From: Karstenula rhodostoma CBS 690.94
Taxonomy: Eukaryota > Ascomycota > Dothideomycetes > Pleosporales > Didymosphaeriaceae
Assembly (NCBI GenBank): GCA_010093485.1
Contig: MU001502.1
Coordinates: 764,057 to 828,056, forward strand
DNA length: 64,000 nucleotides
Direction: 5' to 3'
In this document: piece by piece, positions 37,284 through 51,400 of the stretch
Numbering within the stretch: position 1 is the first letter of the stretch
How the letters are laid out: each line of letters opens with the position of its first letter
Position numbers and translations under genes: made by a program
Notes under the pieces: generated by a model
Seen by the model: only the letters and a program-made list of their open reading frames with translations
Databases searched by the model: none
What the model was told of the DNA's origin: nothing

Positions 37284-40179
37284 AGTAATAAAATATCTAT
37301 TTTTATTAAAATAAATATTAATATATAAGCTTAATTAAGATAATTAGTTTAAAAACTATAAAGCTTATATTATAGTTAAAGGAAACTTTTAACTAAAAAA
37401 TATCTTATACTTAATCTATACTATTATACTTATAGTAAAGTTATTCTAAGTAGTAATTATAATTACTATAGAGTTTAACCTTAAAATTAAATAATATAAT
37501 ATTATAGGAGTATTCCTAAATACTATAATTATAGTAGATAATCCTATAACCTATAAACTTCTAAATAGGTTTAAAACACTAGAAATATATATAAAACTAA
37601 ATTAAACTATTTATAGTTTAAAAGACTTACTATTTTTCTAGTATAAAGAGTTTTCCTACTTATTTAGAGCTAAAGTACTTAAAGCTTTAAAAGAAGAGCC
37701 TTATTTATTTCTTTTTAGAGATTAGAAAATTCTAGTACTATTCTATATAAATAATATACTACTTCTATATTATAATAATTATAAAGAGTAAGCTTAAATA
37801 CTATAAAATAAAATTATAAATAAATATAAAATTAAAAATAAAAGACTAGTTAAATAGTTTTTTAGAGTATAAGTAATTAGAGACTAAGATAATTAGATAA
37901 TTATACTAAATATAATACTTCGCGAGCTTAGGCAAGCCATAGTAAAACTCGATAAAGGAACTTAGTAGGGTACTAAAATATAAATATTTTAAATAGCTTA
38001 AAGGTTATAGGTTATCCTCCTCTAGTGGGCTTTTACCTATATAAAGGCTAGGCTAGGTATATATATCTCTTATAATTAGATCTAAATTAGACACGCGCTA
38101 AGTAGTTATAGGGCGCTTATAATTTAGAGTAAGTTAGTTAGCTATTAGTATTAAATATTAGTACTATTATTAGTTAGTTAGTTACCTTAATAGTAGAATA
38201 ATAGGTAAGAAGCTATACTATCCTCTATATAGTACTATATAATATAGTTATCTATTATCTACTACCTCTATTATCTCTATACTATATACTATATTTATTA
38301 GGCCTTATTAAGTATTAAATACTCTTATTTTTTCTTACTATATTTATTACTATAGTGTCTCTAGCCCAGTCTATTATTAATAGCTAAATATATAATAACT
38401 TTATAAAAGTTAAGGTAGTTAAGTACCTATTAAAAGACTACCTAGCTATCTATATCTAGATTATAGATAATTATTTTAAGGTCTTAAAGTATTAATTACT
38501 AGTAGAAAGTAGCCTCCTAGAATTCCTTATACTAGTCTTCTTCTAATCCCTTTTTAAAAGTCTAGTTACCCTAGGATATAGAGCTATAGCTAATAAGGCT
38601 AAAGATATATAGAACTACATTATTAAAAGGGAGGGTAATCTAGGCTTAGTAGATTCTCTACTTATAAAGAGTTTTTTCTACTACTATTAAGAGTAGACTA
38701 TAGAGTTATAGAACTTATTTAAGTATATATATAAAGTATAGGATAAGTAGAAGTATAAGTAAGGGAGGTAAGTATTAGGTAAATTCTATACCTTATTATT
38801 ATTAAGTATACTACTAACTCTAGGGATAGGTGTTATATTAAGGCTAGTAGTATATATAAGTAATAGTATATAGTTCTCTTTTCTCTTATAGGTAGTAGTA
38901 ATATCTAATAGGGTGTATAGTATTTCTTTATTATAAGGCGCGTAGGCTAGATATATATATATCTTAATATTAGTAGCTACTATAAGCGTTATTATTATTA
39001 TTATAATAGTATATTATAGCTTATAGGTATTAGTAGAATTAGATAGAAAAATATAGCTAACTAAATTTATAATCCTAATTAAGACTAGCGTTATTATTAG
39101 TAATTAGAGAAAGTTTAGATAAAAACGCGGTATATATAGGAATAATATAAAGTAATATAAATTACTAAAAATATATAGTAGAGTAGTTTAAGTAACCCCT
39201 CTTACTTAAGAGGGGTAGATAATTATACTTATATATAATATATATATTAATAAAATTATAAAAAGATTTAAGTTTTATAAAGCTAGTAGCTTTTTACCTA
39301 CTCTCTTAATTAATAAGCTTAAAAAGAGTAAAAGTAAATTATTACTATAGTAAATTAAGAGTTATTAAAAGAAGGTTAGATTAGTATTATATATAGTAAT
39401 TATACTATAACTAGATATTATATCTACTATATTAAAGCTATCTTTCTTCCTTACTAATCTAAGTATAAAATATAAAATAGTAGTTAATTAAGTAATTCTA
39501 TACCTCTATAGGATATACTAGAAAGTAATTTAGTTTAGTAGATATAATAGTTTAGAACTACTTATCTATAGAGATATATCTTTTATAGATAATTTACTAG
39601 AAAAATAATTATTTTATAGATATATTATTTTATTATTTAGTAGTACTATTTTATAGAAGGTAGCTTACTAAAGTATAATTATACTTTTAATTATAAAAAT
39701 AGAGCTTTTTACTTTAGAGTATATTAGTAAAAAAGTAATAGCTTTAAAGTACTTCTTTATTAAACTTATACTAGACTTAGGATTACTCTAGTAAATCTAC
39801 TATAATAACTAGTAGATAATTAGACTAGTAATTAGAAAAAATAAATAGATTACTATATATCTTTACTATATTAATATCTAGAATATATAGCTAAAATAAG
39901 AGTATATAAAGGAATTATTTAAAGTCTTATATTTTAAAATAAGTAAAATACCTATAAATAGTTTAATAAAGGTATTATTAAAGTAGTAGTTTACTAAATT
40001 TATATAACTACTTAACCTTTAAGATATAAGTTTTATAATTATAAATATAGAAAAAGTAAAGTAAGTAGAAATTTATTTAATTTAATTATAAAAAGTACTT
40101 TTTAACTAGAGAATAAAAATAAAATAAAAGAAAAATAAAAGAAATTTATCCTACTTATACTATATATAATTACTATAAG

Positions 40180-40470
40180 GGCGGGTAAATTAATAAAGGG
40201 GTAGATAATATAAGGTATTACACTTTACTAATATATAAAGGGACTTAAAAAGTAGCTAAGGTATATCTAGTATCTATATATAAACTAATTAAAAAGGGTA
40301 TAGTACTAAGCTATCTAAAATAAGACTAGTATAAGACTAGTTAAAGTAGGCTTAGTATATATCTATTAATATATAAGAAATCTAATAATAGAGAGTTAAT
40401 AAGGTATTAAAAAGAATAGTTCTTATTAGGACTAGGACTAGGAGAAAAATATATATAGGCGGGTATTACC
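40180..40470 (-). repeat. Diverged family A element, long form
   Basis: Homologous along its length to the long form but with a different fixed end (ATTACTATAAGGGCGGGTAAATT) and a shorter spacer before TTTACTAATATAT. It defines a second subfamily, also seen at 45,045/53,331 and 61,727. Confidence 0.7.
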
Positions 40471-40614
40471 GCCTACGTCGCTTTCTCCTATTCTATATAT
40501 CCTACTTAAATATATTAAGTATCTAATTAAAAAGCTTATAAAGCTAAGTATACTACTATACTTCTAATATATTAGAGTATCTACTATATCTATATCTAAA
40601 ACTACCCTAACTAT

Positions 40615-40860
40615 TATAAGGCTAGAATATAGCTAAATATAATAAATACTCTTAGAATTAAATAGATAAAAGAAATTATATAAATTAAAACTAAATTTAA
40701 GATACTAAAATAGAGAAGGTTCTAGAAAGAAACTCTCTATATAGTAGATATTTAAGATTTACTAACTAATCTATATATAAGCTACTAGATAAGGCCTAAG
40801 CTTAAAAGTAGATAAATATTCTATAAGAGGATTTAACTTTAAGTTAAATTAATCCTTATA
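40615..40860 (-). repeat. gypsy-2 LTR (left in window)
   Basis: Matches the other three LTR copies over ~246 bp, from TATAAGGCTAG to TTAATCCTTATA. Preceded by ACTAT. Confidence 0.85.
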
Positions 40861-41973
40861 CTACTCCCTTCTAAGTATAATCTAGATTTATAATAGTCTT
40901 TAGAGACTATATAAATACCTATATCTATAAAAAAAAAAAAAAAAAAAAATTAGTTTAAAAAAAAAAAAAAAAAAAATATTCTTTATACTATTAAAAAATT
41001 TCCTATTAAATTTATATAGTTATAAACTAGATTAGAGTATCCTACTTTAGTATAATTATATAGGACTCTATAATTTCCTATATAAAAATACTTTTATTAA
41101 GAATTTTTCTAAGTAGTTAGCTATATACTATTATATATATATTATATAGGGTTCCTTAATCCTATAAGGAGAGGTTAAGATCTAGTTTAAAACCTTAAAT
41201 TCCTTACTTATAGTTAAAGGCTTAAAGTACTTAATATATAAAATTTAATCCTTTATAATATTAAAAAATATAAAGTAAGTATACCTTATAAATACTAAAT
41301 AAGCTATTTAAATTAGGCTACTCTACTAACTAGCTTATTTTTAGGTAACCCTTTATTAACTACCTACTTTAATAGGTATATTATTTTTAGGATTACTATC
41401 TAAAAATACTTTATTAAGGGTAGCTTACTTTTAAGTATCTAGGTACTTAGGGGGCTTAGCTACCTAAGGATTAGTATTATAAAAGTTACTTACTAGCTTT
41501 AGGGTATTTCTAAAGTTAGATACTAGATACTATATATTATCTAAGTTATAGTCTTATTATACTACTTAGTACTAGAGTTTTCTCTAGCTTAGTTAGCTAT
41601 TATAAATAAGTAATACTTTCTACTTAAGGGTACTATAGTATTACGAATAACTAAGTAATTACTATATAACTAAGTAAATAGTAACTAAATAATTAATTTA
41701 CCCTAAGTAAATAGTAATAGTAAATAGTAACTAAGTAATTAGTAAATAGTAATAGTAATAGTAATAGTAACTAAGTAATTACTTAGTTATTATAGTAATT
41801 ACTTAGTTACTATTTTTTAACTAAAGAAATTACTTTTTATATAATACTATTATAAAGAATAAGTAGCTTTTTATTATAAAATAGGATCTTTCTTAAAGTT
41901 TTAATAATATATAACTACTTAATAAAGCTTAAATTTATTATCTAAAATTCTAAATTTTAGTAATATTATATAT

Positions 41974-43343
41974 CTAGCCTAGATTCTAATCCAGGCCTAT
42001 AGAACTATATAGTATACTTATAATAGGAGAGAGCTTTTTATTCTTCTTTAATACTTATTTTATATATTTTTATACTTTTTTAATTATTAGTATAATACTA
42101 ACTAATAGTTATTTAATACTAACTCTTCTTATTTATATTTACTAATATTCTTAACTTTTACCTATAGCTTATAGCTTATAGCTTAGTATATTACCCTATT
42201 ACTATTACTATTACTATTAATATTACCTACCTATTATTACTATTAATATTATCTACCTATTATTATTATTAATATTACTTACTACTTCCTTATATATTCT
42301 ATAAAGCTACTACTACTTATTCTATATTTATTAACTATATAGATTACTCTAACTTAATTATAATTACTTTTACTATAAAGTCTAGTTCTTTTTAACTCTT
42401 AAAAATTATTATAATTAGCTCTTACTACTTACTAGTAAAGTCCCTATTTCTAATTAACTACTATAGAGGTAATTCTACCCTAAGTTAGTAATACTATATA
42501 TATATATATATATAAGAAACTTACTAATAGACTCTATAATTATATAGTCTATAGCTATAACTTATAGTATTTATATACTAGGTTAATATTATAGAGATTT
42601 ACTATAAGGTAGGGTAACTTAATAAAGTAGGGGGATAAAAAGGCGCGTTGTGCTTTACTAATATATAAATAAAGGGGGACTAAAAAAGTAGCTAAGGCGC
42701 GCCCAGCGTCTGTGCGCAGGCTAACTAAAAAGGGCGTAGTATAGGTTAATTATTATACTAATAGAGGTTAACTTACTAAATAATATATTAAATTTTATAA
42801 TATATATAGTTAGATATATCTAGATTACTAATAGACTTACTACTAGTATATACTATATTATATTTATTATTAAGGATTAATTATTTATTATTATTATTAG
42901 CTATTTTAATAGAGATATAGTATAGGTCTTTTTTTATAAAAGCTAGCCTTTATATATAGTCCTATAAGTTACTTATTACTAGTAGATAACCTCTCTTTTA
43001 TATTCTTTTTTAAATTATAATAATATTAATATTTTATAATATCCTTAATATTTTATAACTTCTCTATAATTATATATTAAGTATTAGTAAATAAGAAGTA
43101 TACTACCTTACTAGTATTATATAGTATTATAGTATTATAGTGTTACTATATTATATAATACGCGTAGATAGGTTAATACTTAGTTAATTAAGCCTAGTAC
43201 TATAGGCGCCCTTCTTTCTCTCTTATTATAAATAGTACTATCCTTTAGAGCTATTTAATAGAACTATATAGTACTTCTAGATATTTCCTTATTACTAGGT
43301 AGTTATAATAGTAACTTTATATTAAAAAAAAAAAAAAAAAAAA
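41974..43343 (+). mobile_element. Family B retroposon with a family A insertion
   Basis: From CTAGCCTAGATTC to a poly(A) tract. A family A copy at about 42,593-42,733 interrupts it, flanked by TAGGTTAAT on both sides. The target duplication of the outer element is degraded (only TTATATA shared). It lies inside the hAT-like element. Confidence 0.85.
42593..42733 (-). repeat. Family A element, least mutated copy
   Basis: About 141 bp. It retains GGCGCGTTGTGC and GCGCGCCCAGCGTCTGTGCG. Flanked by TAGGTTAAT on both sides within a family B element. Confidence 0.85.
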
Positions 43344-43544
43344 TTTTATATAGTAATTTTATTAATATTATTATTAAAAATAACTTTTTATTACTTATAG
43401 AGGTCTTAATCCCTTTATTAAGGCTATTAAGGTAAAAAGGTAATAATAAAGAATATTAAAAAAAAATATCTTTAGTAATATATTTATAATACTATAACCT
43501 AATAATACTAAGTTTAAGATATTTAAAAAATAGCTATTACCTAT

Positions 43545-43860
43545 ACTAAATTTAATTATATAATCTTTTTAGATTTCTTACTAAAAGTCTTAAGGATATA
43601 AAGGCCCTTAAAGAATTATAAAGTTTTTATAATAGAATTATTTATATATATATATACAATTATTAAAATATTTTTAATATTTTTATTAGTATAATTATAT
43701 ATTGTACTATAGTTCTATATTTTAAAAATCAGTCACTATATAAACTAAATTTAATTATATAGTCTTTTTAGATTTCTTACTAAAAGTCTTGAGGACGTAA
43801 AGGCCCTTAAAGAATTATAAAGTTTTTATAATAGAATTATTTATATATATATAACTAATT
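43545..43860. repeat. ~199 bp tandem duplication in the hAT-like element
   Basis: Two copies of a segment containing TTTCTTACTAAAAGTCTT...AAGGCCCTTAAAGAATTA, offset by 199 bp. The second copy and the spacer keep GAGGACG, TATTGTAC and AATCAGTCAC. Confidence 0.75.
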
Positions 43861-44706
43861 ATTATACTATTATTAGTATTTTTATTAGTATAATTATATA
43901 GGCTAGTATTAGTTAGTTACCTCTTTATTTATCTATTTAGAATCCTTACTTTACTAAGTTAAGTTTATTTAATTACTATTTTTCTCTAGAACTAGTTATT
44001 AAGATCTATTAAAAGCTACTAATTATAGCTAGATACTAATTAACTTTATATTATAATTTTTATTACCTTATTCTACTATTAACGTAATACTAAGCTTTTA
44101 TACTTAGTATTTTATAATTAAATACTATATACCTCTATTATTATTATTAAATATTAACCCTATATAGCTACTATCCCTATTCTTTATCCTTTATCTTTTA
44201 TCTTTTACCCTTTACCCTTTATATATTACCCTATAAGCTCTATACTTAGAACTTAGGATAGAACTTAGAACTCCTTTACTATTACTATTACTTATACCTA
44301 TACTACTATACTATATAGAATTTCCTATATTTAGTAAATACTTATCTTATTATCTATTATCTCTATTATAAACTTTTTATCCTCTTTAGTCTCCTCTTTA
44401 TTATTACTATAGTAATTCTATATATTCTATATCTCCTATTACTATAGTATATATATATAGCTAGTAGTTATTAAGTACTTTATTACTAGCTAGCCTAGTT
44501 TATATAGTTTAAGTATTTCCTTTATACCTATATATATAACTTTAGATTCTAGCTAGCTCTTAACTTCTAGAATATTATAATTATTACCTATTATTACTAT
44601 TATTATTTAAATATCCTTACTATACTTCTCTACTTTATTATAGGTATTAGTTATTATTATTATTATCTCTAGATAGATAGTAGGGAATAGGTATATTACT
44701 ACCTAT

Positions 44707-44857
44707 ATTATAGAGATTTACTATAAGGTAGGGTAACTTAATAAAATAGGGGGATAAAAATACGCGTTATACTTTACTAATATATAAATAAAGGGTAACT
44801 AAAAAAGTAGCTAAGGCGCGCCCAGTATCTATATACAGGCTAACTAAAAAGGGTATA
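44707..44857 (-). repeat. Family A element
   Basis: About 150 bp, from ATTATAGAGATTT to AAAAAGGGTATA, flanked by CTACCTATA. It retains GGCGCGCCCAGTATC and ATATACAGGC. Confidence 0.8.
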
Positions 44858-45237
44858 GGCTACCTATATTAGCTTATTATTAGTTAGGTTAATCCTAAGG
44901 TATAGGTAATATATTAGTAAGCCTAATAAAAACTATAAGTATTATATTATTAAGTAGGATTTATAGTATACTAGGGATAGGTATTTTAATTATATTCTCG
45001 CGTACTATTAATAACTAAAGTATAGAATAGAAAAAAGTAATATAAGTAGTAATACCTACCTATATATATTTTTCTCCTAATTCTAGTCCTAATAAGAACT
45101 ATCTTTTTTTATACCTTATTAACTCTTTATTATTAGATTTCTTATATATTAGTAGGTATATACTAAGCCTATTTTAACTAGTCTTATATAAGTTCTATTT
45201 TAGATAGCTTAGTATTATACCCTTTTTAGTTAGTTTA

Positions 45238-45483
45238 TATAAGGCTAGGATATAGCCAAATAGGGTAAATACTCTTAGAATTAGATAGATAGAAGAAACT
45301 ATATAAATTAAGACTAAACTTAAGATACTAAGATAGAGAGAGTCCTAGGGAGGAGCTCTCTATATACTAGGTATTTAAGATCTACTAACTAATCTATATA
45401 TAGGCCACTAAATAAGGTCTAAGCTTAAAGATAAATAAATATCCTATAAAGGGATTTAACCTTAGATTAAATTAACCCTTATA
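45238..45483 (-). repeat. gypsy-1 LTR (3' LTR in element orientation)
   Basis: 246 bp, TATAAGG...CCTTATA. The ancestral ends are probably TGTAAGG...CCTTACA, changed by RIP. Confidence 0.9.
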
Positions 45484-48400
45484 CTACCCCCCTCTAAGCG
45501 CGATCTAGGGTCTTAATAGTTCCTAAGAACTATAAGAATACCTATATCTATAAAAAGAAAGAAAAGAATAAATTAGTTTAGAGAGAAAAAATAAAAATAA
45601 AGAAAAATATCCTCTATACCTTTAAAAAATTTCCTATTAAACTTATATAGTTATAGACTAGATTAGAGTATCCTACTTTAGTATAATTATATAGGGCTCT
45701 ATAATTTCCTATATAAAAATACCTTTATTTAGAATTTTTCTAAGTAGTTAGCTATATACTATTATATATATATTATATAGGGTTCCCTAATCCTATAAGG
45801 AGAGGTTAAGATTTAATTTAAAATCTTAAATTCCTTATTATAGTTAAAGGCTTAAAGTACTTAATATATAAAGCTCGATTCTTTATAGTATTAAGAAGTA
45901 TAAGATAAGTATACCTTATAAATACTAGGTAGGCTATTTAAATTAAGCTACTATACTAATTAGCTTATTTTTAGGTAACCCTTTATTAACTACCTACCTT
46001 AATAGGTATATTATCTTTAAGATTACTATCTAAGAATACTTTATTAAGAGTAGCTTTCTTCTAAGTATCTAGGTACTTAGGGGGCCTAGCTACTTAAGGA
46101 TTAGTATTATAAAAGTTACCTACTAGCTTTAGGGTATTTCTAAAGTTAGATACTAAATATTATATATTATCTAGATTATAGCCTTACTATACTACTTAAT
46201 ACTAGAATTTTCCCTAGCTTAGTTAGCTATTATAAATAAGTAATACCTCTTACTTAAGGGTACTATTAACTTTAGTTAGTAGTTTCTATAGTTAGTATTA
46301 TCTAGGAAGTAGGTTATTAGACACTTTCTAAAAATAGTCTATATAAAATACTAGATAAACTTTTATATATAATAGTAATTTAAGCTTATAGAATAACCCT
46401 TTTATCCCTATAATATAGTATAGACTATATATTTACTTATTAAGCTTAATAAAGGGATATAATATTAAAAAGCCTTTTAGGATAATATAGATAAAGTTAC
46501 TAATAATAAAGTTAAATAGTTAGTAGTATTTATTAGCTTATTTTACTATTAAGTCTTATACTATAATAAGATTCTAATAGGTCTAGTTATAGACCTAAGT
46601 AATAGCTTTAAGGTAAATAGTAATAAACTTATAGGCTTACTTAGAGCTAATATTATTAGGGGAGTCCTTAGGTAATCTAACTCTATTCTTTTAGTCCTAA
46701 AAGACTTTAGTTTTATAGCTAAACTTAATTTTATATAGAGAGAAACTAGTAGATTTATTAGATAAAGAAGCTTATACCTAGTCTATTAAAGGGAGTAGAT
46801 TTAACTAGTTATCCTAAAATTTATTAATAAATAGGTAGAGATACTAGTTAATATACTTATTATATATCTTAATTTAGCTATCTATTTAGATATAATCTAT
46901 AGATATAAATTTCTACTATATACTTATAAGGTAATATAGTTTACTAGTAAAATTAGAAGTAAACTATAGCCCTTAATCTAATATAATAAATTTAGAGATA
47001 CTAAAAATCCTCTAGATATACTAGTAGTAAAGAGAGGTAGCCTATTCTATAATAATTATCTTATAGTATAGTAATAAAAAAATATATTTACTTAAATAAT
47101 ATATATAAACTATAATATTATTAAAGCCCTTTTAGTCTAATAGAAAGCTCTTAAAGTCTATAAAAATATTTTACTATATAGCCTTTAGAATAGGTAGTAG
47201 CTAGAGTAGGCCTAGCTTTTTATTATAAGGGGACTTAGTCTAGTAGTAGATTTTATAATTTTATATAAACTATTTAATATTTATATATATATAGTTCTAA
47301 TAGTATAATTCCTAAATAAGTTTATAGATTTTTTTAGTACTAGGGTATATAGTTGTCTAGTAGGAGTAAACTATATTAATAAGAATTATTTAAAGCTAAT
47401 TAGTTTTAAAAATAACTAGATAGTTTTAGTATAAAAGAAGTCTAGAAAGTATTCTATTATACTTACTATTTAGTTTAGAGGTAGTCTTTTAAAGTAGTTC
47501 TAAGGTTAGGTTAGTATAATTTACTTTAAATAGGTAGTTTACTAGTATAATAGAAAAGTTTTATAATTTAACCTCCCTATTCTACTAGTTTAGCTTAATA
47601 ATAGTAACTAATACTACTATTTTATAGTCCTTATTATTAGTATTATTATTAGTAATATTCTATTATTAGGGGAAGAAGTATATTATATAGGCTAACTTAG
47701 CTTTTACCTTCTATATAACTAGTTCTTCCTATTTCTATAATAGTATATTAGCTATAATATTTATAGATCTAGGGTAAAATATAATTATATAGTTATATTA
47801 GAATAATACTTCTAACTAATAAGTCTAGTAGAATATAAGTTCTTACTTTATAGAGAAGTATTTAAGTATATAATAGTCTATAATAATAGTAAATAGCTCT
47901 TTTAACTATAGACTAATAAGCTAGGTATACTATATATATAACCTACCTATAATAGTAAGTATTTCTTTATTATAAATATTATAATTTATCTTTACTAGTT
48001 TTATTTTATATAAGTAGAAACTAAAAGATTTCTAAGTTCTATTATCTTATATCTATAAGATAGCTCCTATAATAATACTATTACTAGTATTAGTTTCTAT
48101 TTATATCTTATAGTAGGGGGAATACTATATAATAAGATTATTTAAGTAGAGAAGGTTCTTTATAGCTTAAAAAATAGTATATTCCTTATTTTTAAACTTA
48201 TACTAGGTACCTTTTTTAGTTAGCTTAGTAAGGGGTTAAATAATATATCTATAGTTTTTAAGGTAAGCCTAATAATAGTTATAGAATTCTAAAAAAAATT
48301 AAAAGGTATAGAGGCTAGTAGACTCTTTCTAGTCCTATACTATAGTTTCCTTTTTAGGGTCCTTATAGATCCTATTAGTAGTAATAATAAAGCCTAAGAA

Positions 48401-51400
48401 TTTAACTTTTTAAATAGTAAATTTACTTTTCTTAATATTATAATAGAGGTAGTACTCTTTTAGCTATTTAATAATTTTAGATATATAAGCCTTATACTCT
48501 AGAGGGTTCTTAGAGTAGATAAGGATATTATTAATATAAACTATATAAATTAAGTTAATTATATTAGCTAGAATTATATTAATAAAGTATTAGAATAATA
48601 CTAGTCTATTAGTTATACTAAAAGAAAAAATATTATACTTAAAGTTACTATATTAAGTTTAAAATATAGAGAGGTTAGAGGTATATTTAGTAAGTTATAT
48701 ATAGTAAAAGGCTTATTATAGGTCTAGTTTAGTAAATATATATATTTTAGATAGGTATATAAGAGTTTTCTCTAATAGTAGTATAGAAATAATATCCTTT
48801 TTAGTAATATTATTAAGCCTTTTATAATTAATATAAAAATACTACCCCCCTTTAGACTTCTTTATATATAAGATAGGGGAGGTAAAGCTAGTATTATTAG
48901 GGGAGATAAACCCTTTCTTTACTATATCCTAAATATATAGATATAGTAATTCTAGCTTATTAAAGGATATAGAATATAGTAGGAAAGTCTTTAAAATACT
49001 AATATCCTTAATAAAAATAATATTATAGTTAATACCTTTTTATTATAGGGGTAAGGTATTTACCTCTTATTTACTAAAATAAGAAATATCTATTCTTACC
49101 TATCTATAGTAGAGAAGCTTAGCTTTAAGTTCTATTAGTAACTATTCTTAAAACTTTTCTAAAGAGTTAACTATAGCTTCCTTCTTATAATACTTAGCTT
49201 CTATAAGTTTAAGTAACTTATATTAACTAATAAAACTAATCTTTATACTTTATATACTAACTATAAATACTATAGTAGAGATAGTTAAAATATTAATACT
49301 AACCTTAAAGAGCTATTCCCTTATTAGTATTTAATACTTAAGGGGTTCCTCTAGAGGTAGTAGCTTTAGATTAGATAGTACTTTATTTATCTTATATAAA
49401 TCTTCCTTATATTAAAACTACTTTATAGGGTAGAAGGTAGTAATAACTTAGTCCTTTAAGTAGTTTTTTAGTTTAATCCTTAGCTCTTATAAGAGTTTCT
49501 TAGTAGTTTATTTACTAGGGTTTTTAGTAAGATTAGGCTTAATAGAGGTAGTTAATTTCCTTAGTAATAATTTATTATTATATAGTAACTTATTACTATA
49601 TCTATATACTAAGGTATTATTTTTAATACTAAACTTAGCTAATTACTAATTCTTATCCCTAGGCTCTAGTAGTTTAGCTTTATTACTATCCTTATTTAAA
49701 GATATATAATATACTATAATAAAGTCCTTATCTAGAATAGGCTCTATTAAAGGTAGTTAATAATTATTATAGTTTTAGGGGGTAGTCTATACTAGAGAGA
49801 TAAATAATATTATAGGCTCTATAGGGATTTTAAACTTCTTTATAAAGGAGTATTCTCTATAGAGTAATTATACTTATTAAAATTAAATATCCTCCTTCTT
49901 AAAGTTAGTATTCTATTAGTTAGTATTAAACTAGTATTCTTTATTAACTAGTAGGAGTAGGTAGTATAGTACTATAAGTAGAGTAATAACCTATAATAGT
50001 ATATTATCTAGCTATAATAAGTACTAGTTATAATAATTAATTAGTATTTTAGTATTCTTAAAGAATTTTTATTCTATAATAAGGTTATAGTCTCCTATTT
50101 TATATAGAATAAACTATATAGTTATAGGGTATCTATTAATATTAAGTACTACTTAAAAGTAGTAATTAACTAAGGTAGCCTTTTTACTAGTAAAACTCTT
50201 AAGAGGGATTAGGTATTTAAGTTATATTAACTTAATATTAAGTTAATACTTTAGTACTTTCTCTAGCTATAAGGTAATAAGATTATATATAGATATACTA
50301 AAATTAATAAGGTTATATATATAAACTTTATATCTATTATTTTAGAATATTATAGAAAGTATAAAAGGTATTCCCCTAAATAAGTTAAGGATTTAAATAC
50401 CTTTAGGGTTAGTATAATACTTTTTAGGGTAGAATACTAGCTTTTATAGGTTAATTAGTTCTATACCTACTATTCCTATTAGGGGTACTAGTCTAGAGTT
50501 AACTAGTATCTCTAATTTTCTAACTTAAAGTCTAACTTAGAGTCTTTATTAGAGGTATATTTATTACTAGATTCTAGAAAAAAGTAAGTCTTATTTTCTT
50601 TTTAAACCTTTATAATAGTAGTAATAGTATACCTATTATAGGATTTAATAGGGTAATTATAGTAGATATAGTTTTTAGAGAGGTAGTTATAATATATCTA
50701 ATTCTTATAATACTACTCCCTAGAGTATTTATATTTAGGGTTAGTAAATTAGTACTTTAGAGCTAATTCTATTATAGTATCTTTAGGTAGTCCTATAATA
50801 TAATAAGGGGCTAAAATAACTATTTATAATAAAAACTCCTTATAATAGTATAGGGTAGAGGAAGTAAGTTAGTTATAGTTAGCCTAATAGTTATACTTAT
50901 AGGCTTTATATAGCTTATAAATAATAGTATAAAATTTATTATAATCTATAGTAGGGTTAATAGTATTCTAAGTAAGCTAGTTAGTAAGCTTTATATAGAG
51001 CTTCTTATAGAGTATCTCTTTAGAATTATTAGGATAAAATCTAGCCTAGTTTATAAATATATTATACTATATAATAAATAAGTTTATATTTTCTCTAAAT
51101 AGAAATATTATTTTCTAGAGGTTAGTATAGGTATTAATATTCTAGTTTAGTAGTATAAATATAACTTAGAGGTAGTTATATAGACCTATAAGAGATATAG
51201 TTAATTACTACTATTTCTAGATATTAAAAATTTTAAAGGCGTGGCCTTCTAGCTATATATTAATATAATTAGTAATAGCTATAGTATATTCTTTAGGAGT
51301 ATTTTACTAAAAGTAGTCTATATTAGACTTAATCTTAACCTTTAGTAAATAGAACTATAGCTTAAACTAAGCCTTATTACTATTAAACTTATTAAGGTTT

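Larger units (their letters stand above)
31180..37918 (+). mobile_element. Ty1/copia retrotransposon remnant, RIP-mutated
   Basis: On the plus strand the translation around 37,310-37,900 follows a copia polyprotein. It shows YKAYIIVKGNF (the KAR-V/L-VVRG block), KDLLFF-stop-YKE where copia reads a Trp, and FYINNILLLY at about 37,740-37,775, the reverse-transcriptase YVDD box with both Asp codons changed to Asn (GAT to AAT). VK-stop-FFRV-stop-VIRD follows. TAG stands for TGG as expected from RIP. The reading stops abruptly at ~37,918 where composition changes. I did not find its LTRs; the left limit is only the edge of the neighbouring family B copy. It is interrupted by four family A copies and one family B copy. 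Confidence 0.7.
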
